A stretch of DNA of 64,000 nucleotides, taken from Buchnera aphidicola (Aphis helianthi). Lineage in GTDB: Bacteria > Pseudomonadota > Gammaproteobacteria > Enterobacterales > Enterobacteriaceae. This document shows positions 31,738 to 42,601 of the stretch, in pieces. Every line of letters begins with the position of its first letter. The first letter of the stretch is position 1. The notes under the pieces were generated by a model. The model was not told the DNA's origin, made no database searches, and worked only from the letters and a program-made list of their open reading frames with translations. The stretch lies in contig NZ_CP034894.1 in NCBI RefSeq assembly GCF_005083845.1, positions 310,001-374,000 on the forward strand, in the 5' to 3' direction. Made by a program: the position numbers and the translations under genes.

Positions 31738-32823
31738 TCATCCATATTTTTTTTCGAAAAATAACATAAATTTTACTAATTGTTTTACACCTTCAATAGG
31801 CATAGCATTATAAATTGAAGCTCGCATACCCCCAACTATAGAATGACCTTTTAAAGCATGTAAACCAAATTTTTTAGACTCTTTTAGAAATATTTCATTT
31901 AATTCTGAATTAATTAAATGAAATATAATATTCATCTGAGATCTATTCTCTTTAACTATATTATTAATATAAAAATCACTATTATCTATTACTTGATATA
32001 ATAAATCTGATTTTTTTTGATTTAATTTTTCAATAATTTTTACTCCTCCTTTTTTCTTAAGCCATTTAAAAACTAATCCTGATAAATACCAAGCAAATGT
32101 AGGTGGTGTATTAAACATAGAATTATTTTTATTAATAATACTATAATCTAAAATAGATGGACATGATTTAGAAGCATATCCTATTAAATCTTTTCTGATA
32201 ATCACAATGGTAATACCTGAAGGACCAATATTTTTTTGAGCACCAGCATAAATTAGTCCATACTTATTAATATCAATTGAACGAGATAAAATATATGAAG
32301 AAAAATCTCCAACAACTACTTTATTATTAAAATTTGGTTCTTCATATAGTGATATTCCATCTATTGTTTCATTAGGACAATAGTGAATATATGCAGAAAC
32401 ATCTCTAATATTCCATTGTGAAGGTTTTAGAAGAAAAATTTTTTTGTTTTTCAATTGTCTAATTAATATATTGTTTGAATTACAGTATTTTTTTGATTCT
32501 AAAAATGCAGAATTAGACCAATAACCACTGTTAATATAATCAGCTTGTGTAAAATTCCCTAATAAATTCATAGGAATTGCTGAAAATTGACCTCTAGCTC
32601 CACCTTGACAAAATAATATTCTATAATTATCAGATATGTTTAGTAAAGATCTTAAATCTTCTTCTGCTTCTATAACAACTTGATAGAATTCTTTAGTACG
32701 ATGACTAATTTCCATTACAGAATATCCTAAATTATTCCAATTCTTTAGTTCTTTTTGAGCTTTATAAAGAACTTCTTTAGGAATCATAGCTGGTCCTGGA
32801 CTAAAATTATAAATTACATTCAT
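31738..32823 (-). CDS. serC: Phosphoserine aminotransferase
   Basis: PLP aminotransferase for 3-phosphohydroxypyruvate in serine synthesis (361 aa, E. coli 362). N-terminal [15 protein letters not shown], the [19 protein letters not shown] phosphate-binding stretch, and the PLP lysine in [12 protein letters not shown] are intact. It stands between serS and aroA; serS ends 24 bp upstream, so serS-serC-aroA may form one transcript. Secure call. Confidence 0.97.
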   Translation of the reverse strand: MNVIYNFSPGPAMIPKEVLYKAQKELKNWNNLGYSVMEISHRTKEFYQVVIEAEEDLRSLLNISDNYRILFCQGGARGQFSAIPMNLLGNFTQADYINSGYWSNSAFLESKKYCNSNNILIRQLKNKKIFLLKPSQWNIRDVSAYIHYCPNETIDGISLYEEPNFNNKVVVGDFSSYILSRSIDINKYGLIYAGAQKNIGPSGITIVIIRKDLIGYASKSCPSILDYSIINKNNSMFNTPPTFAWYLSGLVFKWLKKKGGVKIIEKLNQKKSDLLYQVIDNSDFYINNIVKENRSQMNIIFHLINSELNEIFLKESKKFGLHALKGHSIVGGMRASIYNAMPIEGVKQLVKFMLFFEKKYG

Positions 32824-32847
32824 TATTTCACCGAAAATTATTCACAA

Positions 32848-34146
<1,299 letters not shown>

Positions 34147-34296
34147 TTAATAAAATAACAAAATTTATAATTACTGTTAATTATATTTTATAATTAACAA
34201 TTTAATTATATTAATTAAACAAATATTTAAAAATTTGAGATTCTATTATATTTTAAAAAATTTATTTTATATAACATTTTATATTAATTAATGATA

Positions 34297-34325
34297 TTGA
34301 CATTAAATAATAAAATTTTTATATA
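34297..34325 (+). promoter_or_regulatory. Sigma-70 promoter for trxB
   Basis: A consensus -35 TTGACA (34297-34302) and a -10 TATATA (34320-34325) are separated by exactly 17 bp, 75 bp before the trxB ATG in the trxB/serS divergent spacer. A full -35 consensus is rare in this AT-rich DNA, which makes this more than chance. Confidence 0.6.
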
Positions 34326-34400
34326 TATTTATAGTAATTTTAAAAATTATAAAATAATAGCAATAATGAATTTAACGTCTTAATTATTAAAGGAAATAAT

Positions 34401-35357
34401 ATGCAAATCATAAAACATAATAAAATTATTATTTTAGGATCAGGTCCAGCTGGATATACTGCTGCTATATATGCAGCTCGAGCAAATTTACATCCTATAT
34501 TAATTACTGGAGATAATAAAGGAGGTCAATTAATGAATACTAACGAAATTGAAAATTGGCCTGGAGACAAAAATCAAATTACTGGTTCAGAATTAATGAA
34601 CCGTATGTATGAACATGCAATAAAATATCAAACAGAAATTATATCTGATAAAATTATTTCAGTAGAATTTAGTAAAAAACCATTTGTTTTATTAGGTGAA
34701 AAATACAAATATACAGCTAATTCAGTAATTATAGCCACTGGTTCAAATCCTCGTTATTTAGGACTAAATTCCGAAAAAAAATTTAAAGGAAAAGGTGTTT
34801 CTACTTGTGCTATATGTGATGGTTTTTTCTATAAAGATAAAGAAGTAGCAGTAGTTGGAGGAGGAAATACCGCTATAGAAGAAACATTATATTTATCTAA
34901 TTTTACAAAAAAAATACATTTAATACATCGTAGAAATCAATTTAAAGCAGAAAAAATATTAATTAATCGATTACTAGAACTTGTAAAAAATAATAAAGTA
35001 AAACTTTATTTAAAATATACTATAAAAGAAATATTAGGAAATAAATTAGGTGTTACACATTTAATAATAAATAACATGAGCTTAAAAAAAGATTTTCAAG
35101 AAAAAATTATTGTATCTGGGTTATTTATTGCAATAGGACACACCCCAAATACAGATATATTTATAAATAAATTAGAAATAGAAGATGGATATATCAAAAT
35201 TAAACAAAACAAACATGGAAACTATACACAAACAAGTATTCCAGGTATTTTCGCGGCAGGTGATGTAACAGACCATGTATATAAGCAAGCAATTACATCT
35301 GCTGCTAGTGGTTGTATGGCAGCTATAGATAGTGAGCGTTATTTAAATTCTATTTAA
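34401..35357 (+). CDS. trxB: Thioredoxin reductase
   Basis: FAD/NADPH enzyme that reduces thioredoxin, 318 aa (E. coli 321). The FAD dinucleotide fold is GSGPAGYTAAIYAARA (13-28), the redox pair is C136/C139 (CAICDG), the NADPH fold is VGGGNTAIEE and the C-terminal FAD motif is GIFAAGDVTDHVYKQAITSA. AAAGGAAA precedes the ATG by 6-7 bases. Genes cydDC and aat, which separate trxB from infA in E. coli, are absent here. Secure call. Confidence 0.98.
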   Translation: MQIIKHNKIIILGSGPAGYTAAIYAARANLHPILITGDNKGGQLMNTNEIENWPGDKNQITGSELMNRMYEHAIKYQTEIISDKIISVEFSKKPFVLLGEKYKYTANSVIIATGSNPRYLGLNSEKKFKGKGVSTCAICDGFFYKDKEVAVVGGGNTAIEETLYLSNFTKKIHLIHRRNQFKAEKILINRLLELVKNNKVKLYLKYTIKEILGNKLGVTHLIINNMSLKKDFQEKIIVSGLFIAIGHTPNTDIFINKLEIEDGYIKIKQNKHGNYTQTSIPGIFAAGDVTDHVYKQAITSAASGCMAAIDSERYLNSI

Positions 35358-35387
35358 TTAAAAAATTAGATTTTCTCTACAAAAAAC

Positions 35388-35410
35388 ATACTAGTCAAAG
35401 TGACTAGTAT
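35388..35410. terminator. Perfect hairpin between trxB and infA
   Basis: A 10-bp perfect stem ATACTAGTCA/TGACTAGTAT with a 3-nt loop (AAG), 30 bp after the trxB stop. On the plus strand it is followed by CAGTTATAATT, not a U-tract; on the minus strand it is followed by GTTTTTTG. It may still end or stabilise the trxB mRNA, but its terminator polarity faces the strand without a gene. Confidence 0.55.
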
Positions 35411-35468
35411 CAGTTATAATTAAAATATAAAAAATTATTTATTTTTATTTATTATGTTAGAGACAAAA

Positions 35469-35687
35469 ATGCCTAAAGAAGAAAATATTGAAATGCAAGG
35501 AACAGTAATTGATACATTACCTAATACAATGTTTCGTGTCGAATTAGAAAACAAACATATTATCACAGCTCATATTTCAGGAAAAATGCGAAAAAACTAT
35601 ATTAGAATATTAACAGGTGATAAAGTTACTATTGAATTAACACCATATGATTTAACAAAGGGTAGAATTATTTTTAGAAGTCGTTAA
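35469..35687 (+). CDS. infA: Translation initiation factor IF-1
   Basis: OB-fold factor that occupies the ribosomal A site during initiation. I chose the ATG at 35469, giving 72 aa ([19 protein letters not shown]...), which is the exact length and N-terminus of E. coli IF-1; GAG seven bases upstream serves as ribosome-binding site. An in-frame ATG at 35454 would add five unconserved residues. Conservation is very high throughout ([28 protein letters not shown]). An A/T hairpin follows (35697-35720). Confidence 0.98.
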   Translation: MPKEENIEMQGTVIDTLPNTMFRVELENKHIITAHISGKMRKNYIRILTGDKVTIELTPYDLTKGRIIFRSR

Positions 35688-35696
35688 AATATGTAA

Positions 35697-35720
35697 ATTT
35701 TATTAAAAATTTAATAAAAT
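35697..35720 (+). terminator. A/T-only terminator after infA
   Basis: Stem ATTTTATTA/TAATAAAAT (9 bp, all A/T) with a 6-nt loop, followed by AAATTTTTT. It lies 10 bp after the infA stop. In this base composition an A/T stem can be chance, hence moderate confidence. Confidence 0.45.
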
Positions 35721-35884
35721 AAATTTTTTAAATCTATTATTTTATTAAAAAACACAACACTTTCTGAAAATTTTTAAAATATTTTTTTAGTTATCTCTTC
35801 TGAAAAACTAATTTTATAAAATATACTTATAAAAAAATTGTATTTTGAGAAGATATTATTAAAAATAAATTTTACAGAGAATTT

Positions 35885-37654
35885 ATGCGTACTAAATATT
35901 GTGGAAATATTAGAATTATTCATTTACATAAATTTGTTGTTTTATCTGGATGGGTAAATAAAATAAGAAATTTTGGTCAATTTATTTTTGTAGATATGAG
36001 AGATTATACAGGTATTGTTCAAATTATTTTTCATTCAAATAATCATGATATCTTTCAAAAAGCATTAAGTTTAAAAAACGAATCATGTATTCAAATAGAA
36101 GGAATTGTACAAAAAAGAGATATTAAAAATACAAATCTAAAATTAGATACTGGACAAATAGAAATCCTAGCTAAAAAAATAAATATTTTTAATATTTCAG
36201 AACCACTCCCATTAGATTATTTAAATAATAACAGTGATGATTTAAAATTAAAATATCGTTATTTAGATCTTCGACAATTTAATTTATTTAAAAATTTAAA
36301 AATTAGAAATGAAGTTACTTGTTTAATACGAAATTTCATGACAAAAAAAAATTTTTTAGATATTGAAACACCATTATTAACAAAATCTACTCCAGAAGGA
36401 GCTAGAGATTATTTAGTTCCTAGTCGAAACTATCCTGGTAAATTTTATGCTTTACCACAATCACCACAACTATTTAAACAACTATTAATGATTTCTGGAA
36501 TTGATAGATACTATCAAATAGTAAAATGTTTTCGTGATGAAGATTTAAGATCCGATCGACAACCCGAGTTTACACAAGTAGATATTGAAGCTTCTTTTTT
36601 GAATTCTACAAAAATTAGAAAAATTATAGAACAATTAATAAAAAAAATTTGGTTAAAAACATTAAATTACAATTTAAATAAATTTCCTGTATTATCTTTT
36701 AACGAAGCAATAGAAAAATATGGATCAGATAAACCTGATTTACGTAATCCTATAGAAATAATTGATATATTTGATATTTTTAACAAAAAAAAATACCTTG
36801 ATTTTTTTGAAATTCAACCATCAAAAAAAAATAGAATAGCTTTATTATGTTTTTCTGAAGGTGAAAAAATAAGTCGAAAAAAAATTGAAAAATATTGTAA
36901 TTATGTGAATAAATTTGATGCAAAAAAATTATTTTATATTAAAGTTAACAAATATAAATTAGGTCAGGATGGTTTTCAAAGTTCAATAAAAAACATATTA
37001 AATCAAATAATATTAGATAAAATTATAAAAAAAACAAATGCTAAAAATGGAGATATTTTATTTATCATGGCTGATAAAAAAGATATTGTAAATAAATCAC
37101 TTGGAATGTTACGTATCAAATTAGGCAATGATTTTAAAATTTTTAAAAAAAATATTTGGAAACCAGTATGGATTATCAATTTTCCTATGTTTAAAAAAAA
37201 TAATCTTGGCAATTTTTCTTCTGTTCATCATCCCTTTACTGCGTTTAAAAAAAATCATGAAAAAAAATTTTTTAATAATCTAGATTATGCTATGTCAGAT
37301 AGTTATGATCTAGTAATTAATGGGTATGAAATTGGAGGTGGATCAGTTAGAATTCATGATGCTAAAACACAAAAAAAAGTTTTTAATATTATTGGTATAA
37401 GCAAAAAAGATCAAAAAGAAAAATTTGGTTTCTTAATAGAAGCGTTGCAATATGGAGCTCCGCCGCATGCAGGAATAGCTTTAGGACTAGATAGAATAAT
37501 TATGTTGTTAAGAGAAACAAACAATATTAGAGATGTAATTGCTTTTCCTAAAACAACATCTGCATCATGCCTTATGACTAATGCACCTAGTAGATTAAAA
37601 AATAAAAATTTAAATGAATTAGGTATAAATATTATTAAAAAATCTATATTATAA
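35885..37654 (+). CDS. aspS: Aspartyl-tRNA synthetase
   Basis: Class IIb synthetase, 589 aa (E. coli 590). Seen in order: OB-fold anticodon-binding domain (about 1-105, with VVLSGWVNKIRNFGQFIFVDMRD), catalytic core with LPQSPQLFKQLLMISGIDRYYQI and motif 2 CFRDEDLRSDRQPEFTQVDIE, the bacterial GAD insertion (about 285-420, poorly conserved here), and motif 3 GIALGLDRIIMLL. The length and full domain set indicate a functional enzyme. Its 3' end overlaps the convergent znuB by 6 bp. Confidence 0.98.
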   Translation: MRTKYCGNIRIIHLHKFVVLSGWVNKIRNFGQFIFVDMRDYTGIVQIIFHSNNHDIFQKALSLKNESCIQIEGIVQKRDIKNTNLKLDTGQIEILAKKINIFNISEPLPLDYLNNNSDDLKLKYRYLDLRQFNLFKNLKIRNEVTCLIRNFMTKKNFLDIETPLLTKSTPEGARDYLVPSRNYPGKFYALPQSPQLFKQLLMISGIDRYYQIVKCFRDEDLRSDRQPEFTQVDIEASFLNSTKIRKIIEQLIKKIWLKTLNYNLNKFPVLSFNEAIEKYGSDKPDLRNPIEIIDIFDIFNKKKYLDFFEIQPSKKNRIALLCFSEGEKISRKKIEKYCNYVNKFDAKKLFYIKVNKYKLGQDGFQSSIKNILNQIILDKIIKKTNAKNGDILFIMADKKDIVNKSLGMLRIKLGNDFKIFKKNIWKPVWIINFPMFKKNNLGNFSSVHHPFTAFKKNHEKKFFNNLDYAMSDSYDLVINGYEIGGGSVRIHDAKTQKKVFNIIGISKKDQKEKFGFLIEALQYGAPPHAGIALGLDRIIMLLRETNNIRDVIAFPKTTSASCLMTNAPSRLKNKNLNELGINIIKKSIL

Positions 37655-38449
37655 TTTTTTATAAAAAAAATTTTTTAAAATACTTAATAAATAAATAAAA
37701 GAAGCAAATAATACAATAGATGGACTTGTAGGTATATTTAACAGTATAGATAAAATTATTCCGCCTGTAATAGAAAAAATACTAATTAAAATTCCAATAA
37801 TTGCCATTTTTTCTGGAGAATTAGAAAAATATTGTGCAGTAGCAGGGGGGATAACCAATAAAGAAGTTATTAATAATGCTCCTACAAATTTCATTGCAAT
37901 AGAAATAGTTAAAGCAGTTGTTAACATTAAAGTTAAACGCGCATAAAAAATATTTATACCATCAATTTGAGCTAATTCTGGATTAATTGTGACTAATAAA
38001 ATAGTATTCCAACGGATAATTAAAACAATTAAAACTATTATACTTCCTAAAGAAATAGTAATTAAATCAGATTTTGTTACAGATAATAAATCACCAAATA
38101 AATAATTATTAAAATTTATTGGTTCTGAAGTAGAAATCAAACTAATTAATACTATACCTAAGGCAAGTGAGCTATGTGATATTATACTTAATATAGTTTC
38201 TAATGAAATTGGCAATATTTTTTCTAACCATGCCAAAAAAATAGCAAGTAAGCTTATAAACCCTAAAATAATATAAAATGAATTACTTTGAAAAGCTACA
38301 GATATAGCTAACCCAAGTAAAGACGAATGTGATAATGTATCACCAAAAGATGACATTCGACGCCAAACTATAAAACAACCTAAAGGTCCTATGGCTAAAG
38401 AAAGAAATACTCCAGATAACCATCCTGGCAAACAAAATAGTTCAAACAT
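37649..38449 (-). CDS. znuB: High-affinity zinc ABC transporter permease ZnuB
   Basis: Integral membrane subunit of a metal ABC transporter of the ABC-3 family. It is about 266 aa with eight or nine hydrophobic segments. The N-terminal GPLGCFIVWRRMSSFGDTLSHSSLLG and the later GALLITSLLVIPPATAQYFS are close to E. coli ZnuB. The start at 38449 (MFELFCLPGWLSG) fits the family; an in-frame ATG at 38464 adds five residues and cannot be excluded. znuC is 24-39 bp upstream on the same strand. The binding protein gene znuA is absent next to it. Confidence 0.92.
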   Translation of the reverse strand: MFELFCLPGWLSGVFLSLAIGPLGCFIVWRRMSSFGDTLSHSSLLGLAISVAFQSNSFYIILGFISLLAIFLAWLEKILPISLETILSIISHSSLALGIVLISLISTSEPINFNNYLFGDLLSVTKSDLITISLGSIIVLIVLIIRWNTILLVTINPELAQIDGINIFYARLTLMLTTALTISIAMKFVGALLITSLLVIPPATAQYFSNSPEKMAIIGILISIFSITGGIILSILLNIPTSPSIVLFASFIYLLSILKNFFYKKL

Positions 38450-38488
38450 AATATAACCAACCATACTCTAAAATTTGATTTTACAGTT

Positions 38489-39205
38489 TTAATATCGATG
38501 GATATGATCATGACGATGATGATAAATGGCTATTTCTTGAATTCGTTCGAAACCAAACATTGAAATAAATTCTAAATTTTTAAATACTTTTTTTGGACTG
38601 CCAGAACAACAAATATGCTTGTTTAAACAAATTACATGATCAGTTTTAGCCATAACAAAATTTAAATCATGCGAAACTATTAAGATAGTACAATTTAATT
38701 CACTACGTATACAGTGAATTAAATTATACAAATCTAACTGACCCATGACATCAACGCCTTGTACAGGTTCATCTAAAACAAGTAAATTAGGATTATTTAA
38801 TAAAGCTCTAGCTAAAAGAACACGCTGCATTTCACCACCAGATAATCTTTGTAACGATAAATATCTAAGAGAATCTGCTTTTACACGTTTTAATATTTTT
38901 AAAACATTTGTAGTTTTTTTGTATTGAGATAATTTCATAAATCGTTCTACTGTGATTGGTAATAAATTATTAAGATATAATTTTTGAGGTACATAACCAA
39001 TAGATATATGTGGAGAACGAAAAACTGTTCCTGATGTAGGTTTTATTAATCCTAATATAACACGTATTAAAGTAGATTTTCCAGCTCCATTTGGACCAAT
39101 TAACGTAATTATGCGATTAGAAGTTAAAGATAATGATATATTGTAAAGAATAGAACGATTATCAAAATTAACATGAATATTTTTTAAAACAATAAATTCT
39201 AACAT
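38489..39205 (-). CDS. znuC: Zinc ABC transporter ATPase ZnuC
   Basis: ATP-binding subunit of the ZnuBC transporter, 238 aa (E. coli 251). Walker A LIGPNGAGKSTLIRV (36-50), signature LSGGEMQRVLLARALL, Walker B LLVLDEPVQGVD and switch SHDLNFVM are intact. The extreme C-terminus is histidine-rich (IYHHRHDHIHRY), as in E. coli ZnuC, which fits a metal link. It precedes znuB in the operon. Confidence 0.95.
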   Translation of the reverse strand: MLEFIVLKNIHVNFDNRSILYNISLSLTSNRIITLIGPNGAGKSTLIRVILGLIKPTSGTVFRSPHISIGYVPQKLYLNNLLPITVERFMKLSQYKKTTNVLKILKRVKADSLRYLSLQRLSGGEMQRVLLARALLNNPNLLVLDEPVQGVDVMGQLDLYNLIHCIRSELNCTILIVSHDLNFVMAKTDHVICLNKHICCSGSPKKVFKNLEFISMFGFERIQEIAIYHHRHDHIHRY

Positions 39206-39735
39206 AAATAAACTTTTTATATCGTCCTATAATTTTTTATTATAAAATATTTTTCTAAAAATAAATATAGATTTTATTAAAAATAAATTTTGTCATTCTA
39301 TTAAATTAAGTATTGAATCTTATGTTAAACTATTTTTTATAATTCAATATTTTATAAGAGTAAATATTAAAATTTATATATTTTAAATTGCATATTTAAT
39401 GTACAAATAATTAATAATACGATAAATAATAAATTAAAACGTTTTTAATATATAAATATTAGAATAAAAAATACTTTACAAAATAATATAAAAATTAATA
39501 TTATATTTATGTATCTATAAAATTCTATAAAATAGAATTCTATAGAAGAATTTAAATTATAATTAAATATTATATAATAAAAATTTTTATAATTTAATTT
39601 TATTAAAATTTCTTTAGATTATTAGAAGTTTTTATAAATATATTTAAAAATATTTAAGACAGATAACATCTATATTTATATTAAACTTTTTTAATACAAT
39701 ATTATTGCTTTTAAAAACAGTTAAGGAATAAAAAA
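39206..39735. other. 530-bp spacer where znuA is expected
   Basis: Divergent spacer between znuC and mepM. In E. coli, znuA lies exactly here. I see no frame with recognisable ZnuA residues, so the gene is eroded beyond recognition. The spacer contains a small structured patch at 39521-39545, where the 9-mer AATTCTATA occurs twice and AATTCTAT/ATAGAATT form an 8-bp stem. No Zur-like operator was found. It must also hold the znuCB and mepM promoters. Confidence 0.6.
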
Positions 39736-40815
39736 GTGCAGTATATTTATAAAAAAATTTATAAAAAAATTTCTTTATTTTTTAATTATAAATTTAATTT
39801 TTATAATATATCTACATGTTTTATAAACACTGTCATTATTTCCACAATATTTTTAAGTAATAGTGTTTTTTCTGAGAATAAAAAATTTTTTTATCAATTT
39901 ATTATTAACAAAAATTACGAAGTAAAAAATAATATTTTTAATAAACAAAATCAAAAAGTTAATATTCAAGATTTAAAAAATTATAAAAAAATTAAAAATA
40001 AATCTAATTTAATTCCGTATTTATCAAAAATATCAAATCATAAATTTATAAAAAAAGTAATTTATATTAAAAATCATTCTAATTTTTTTAAAAGCGCATT
40101 TAAATCAGGTTTCAATTTATATGATATCAATACCATTATTAAAGCAATAGAATGGCAAATAAGTTTTCATAAATTAAATACTAATAGTGTATTTAACTTA
40201 ATTTTTTTGAAAAAAAAAATAAATTCCAAAAAAAATAAAAACATATTATTAGGTATAAAATTAAATAATTTAAGAAAAACGTATTATGCCATAAGAGCAG
40301 TTAATGGACATTTTTATAACCTCAACGGTTTTAATAAGGCAAAAATGATTATGAATTTTTCATTTTTAAAAAAATATCGAATTTCTTCTCATTTTAATTT
40401 ACATCGTTTGCATCCTATTACACATCATATCAGTCGTCATTTAGGAGTTGATTTAGCAATGCCTAAAAACACTTTAATACTAGCAACTAGTAATGGTAAA
40501 ACAATAAAAACTGGGTTTAATAAAATTTCAGGATTTTTTATAGTTTTAAAACATCATAATGAATGTTTAACTAAATATATGCATCTTAATAAGATTTTAG
40601 TTAAAGTAGGTCAAATTGTCAAAATAAATCAAAAAATTGCATTATCTGGAAATACTGGAAGAACAACTGGACCTCATTTACATTATGAAATCTGGATTAA
40701 TAAACATCCAATTAATCCAATATGTGCTCCATCTAATTTCGTAGAACAACTTACAAAAAAAGAACGTATTTCATTTTTAAAAACATCTAAAATAATTTTA
40801 TCGCAATTAAATTGA
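39736..40815 (+). CDS. mepM: M23-family murein endopeptidase (MepM/YebA)
   Basis: LytM-type metallopeptidase that cleaves peptidoglycan cross-links in the periplasm. The start is GTG (39736) after AAGGA at good spacing. An N-terminal membrane/signal segment lies at about 28-46, a lysine/asparagine-rich weakly conserved middle follows, and the M23 domain has H235 and D239 (HLGVD) and H314/H316 (HLHYE) as zinc ligands, plus [13 protein letters not shown]. At 359 aa it is about 80 shorter than E. coli MepM, the loss being upstream of the catalytic domain. Context (znuCB side, then pykA) agrees with E. coli yebA. Confidence 0.93.
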   Translation: MQYIYKKIYKKISLFFNYKFNFYNISTCFINTVIISTIFLSNSVFSENKKFFYQFIINKNYEVKNNIFNKQNQKVNIQDLKNYKKIKNKSNLIPYLSKISNHKFIKKVIYIKNHSNFFKSAFKSGFNLYDINTIIKAIEWQISFHKLNTNSVFNLIFLKKKINSKKNKNILLGIKLNNLRKTYYAIRAVNGHFYNLNGFNKAKMIMNFSFLKKYRISSHFNLHRLHPITHHISRHLGVDLAMPKNTLILATSNGKTIKTGFNKISGFFIVLKHHNECLTKYMHLNKILVKVGQIVKINQKIALSGNTGRTTGPHLHYEIWINKHPINPICAPSNFVEQLTKKERISFLKTSKIILSQLN

Positions 40816-40876
40816 TATTTTTAAAAATTTTTAGTTAATTTAAATCAAAAAAATTTAAAAATGATTTAACAACTAT

Positions 40877-42322
40877 TTAATAAACTACTTTTAAAATTCT
40901 ACTAGTATTTGTTTTTCCTGTTTTTCCCATTATATCACCTTGAGTAACAATAACTAAATCATTATTAAATAAAAAACCTTTTTTACATAATAATATTATA
41001 GCTTCATTAGCAGCTTTAACCCCATCATTTTTACTATCAAAATAAATCGGAACTACACCTCTATATAGTGTTGATAAATTTAAAGTTTTTTTATGTTTTG
41101 ATAAAGCAAAAATAGGAAGTCCAGATGTTATTCGAGAAGTCATTAAAGCGGTTTTTCCAGATTCAGTCATAGTAATAATTGCTGTAATACCATTTAAATG
41201 ATTTGCTGCATACATAGCTGACATAGCAATGGCTTCTTCTATATCATTAAATTTTATATTAATACGATGTCTAGACACATTAATACTAGGAATTTTTTCA
41301 GCTCCTATACAAACCTTTGACATATTTAAAACAGTTTCAGATGGATATTTACCAGACGCAGTTTCAGCAGATAGCATAACTGCATCACTTCCATCTAATA
41401 CAGCATTTGCAACGTCCATAACTTCTGCTCGAGTAGGCAATGGATTTAAAATCATAGATTCCATCATTTGAGTGGCAGTAATAACTACTTTATTTAATTT
41501 TCTAGCACTTCTAATTAAATTTTTTTGAATACCTACAAGTTCTGCATCTCCAATTTCAACTCCTAAATCTCCTCTAGCAATCATAATTGCATCTGAAGAT
41601 AATATTATATCCTCTATAGAATTTTGGGTTCTTACAGCTTCTGCTCGTTCTATTTTTGCTATAATTTTAGCTTGACTACCAACTTGATTTAATAAAAATC
41701 TTGCTTGTTTTATATCTTCTCCACATCTAGGAAAAGATACTGCTAAATAATCTACATCTATCTTCGCAGCTAGTATGATGTCTTTTTTATCTTTTTCTGT
41801 TAAAGCATCTGCTGATAATCCACCACCTAGTTTATTAATACCCTTATTATTTGATAAAACACCTCCTATAATAACTTTGGTAAATATTTCAAAATCATTT
41901 ACTTTAAATACTTTTAATTGTATTTTGCCGTCATCTAATAGTAAAATATCATTAATATTTAAATCTCTAGGTAATCTTTTATAATCAATTCCGACTCTTT
42001 CTTGGTCGCCATTACTATTTTCTAAATTAGAATCTAATATAAAAATTTCATTTTTTTGAAGAAAAATACTATTTTCTTTAAATTTGGAAATTCTAATTTT
42101 AGGTCCTTGTAAATCACCAAGTAACGCAATATTACAATTTAAATCTAACATTATTTTTCTTGCTTTTTTCGCTCTTTCTATATGTTCGTCAGATGAACCA
42201 TGAGAAAAATTTAAACGAAGAACATTTGCTCCAGACTCAATAATTTTTTTGAGATTATTATTTTTATCTGTAGAAGGTCCTAAAGTAGCAACAATCTTAG
42301 TTCTTCTTAATCGATTTAACAT
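40877..42322 (-). CDS. pykA: Pyruvate kinase (PykA type)
   Basis: Last step of glycolysis: PEP plus ADP gives pyruvate and ATP. The 481 aa (E. coli PykA 480) begin [19 protein letters not shown], with [26 protein letters not shown] and [29 protein letters not shown] intact. Length and sequence favour PykA over PykF. It is divergent from zwf across a 279-bp spacer; E. coli has hexR and zwf on that side, and lpxM between pykA and mepM, both lost here. Confidence 0.97.
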   Translation of the reverse strand: MLNRLRRTKIVATLGPSTDKNNNLKKIIESGANVLRLNFSHGSSDEHIERAKKARKIMLDLNCNIALLGDLQGPKIRISKFKENSIFLQKNEIFILDSNLENSNGDQERVGIDYKRLPRDLNINDILLLDDGKIQLKVFKVNDFEIFTKVIIGGVLSNNKGINKLGGGLSADALTEKDKKDIILAAKIDVDYLAVSFPRCGEDIKQARFLLNQVGSQAKIIAKIERAEAVRTQNSIEDIILSSDAIMIARGDLGVEIGDAELVGIQKNLIRSARKLNKVVITATQMMESMILNPLPTRAEVMDVANAVLDGSDAVMLSAETASGKYPSETVLNMSKVCIGAEKIPSINVSRHRINIKFNDIEEAIAMSAMYAANHLNGITAIITMTESGKTALMTSRITSGLPIFALSKHKKTLNLSTLYRGVVPIYFDSKNDGVKAANEAIILLCKKGFLFNNDLVIVTQGDIMGKTGKTNTSRILKVVY

Positions 42323-42601
42323 AAAAACCTCTATAATTTGTTATCTAATGATTAAATTTGTTTATTAATTTTTTAAAGCTAATTTTTCAAAAATATAACA
42401 AAGGGATATCAAATAGTTATTTATATTTATTTATATTTATTTATTTAGTAAAATTAATAAAAATAGTTTTAATTTAATAATACCTGATATCAAACAAAAA
42501 ATCTTAAACAATATTTGTTTTAATACATAATTTTTTTAAAAAATATATTTTTAAAAATAATTTATTCATTTTTTAAAATATTATTAATAAAGAGAAAACT
42601 C

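Noticed and set aside
39206..39735. znuA pseudogene remnant
   Set aside because: Expected from gene order, but I could not find any stretch coding for recognisable ZnuA residues, so I list only a spacer.
42419..42446. Repeated TTTATATTTATTTATATTTA in the pykA-zwf spacer
   Set aside because: Low-complexity A/T run typical of these spacers; no operator symmetry or HexR-like site is evident.
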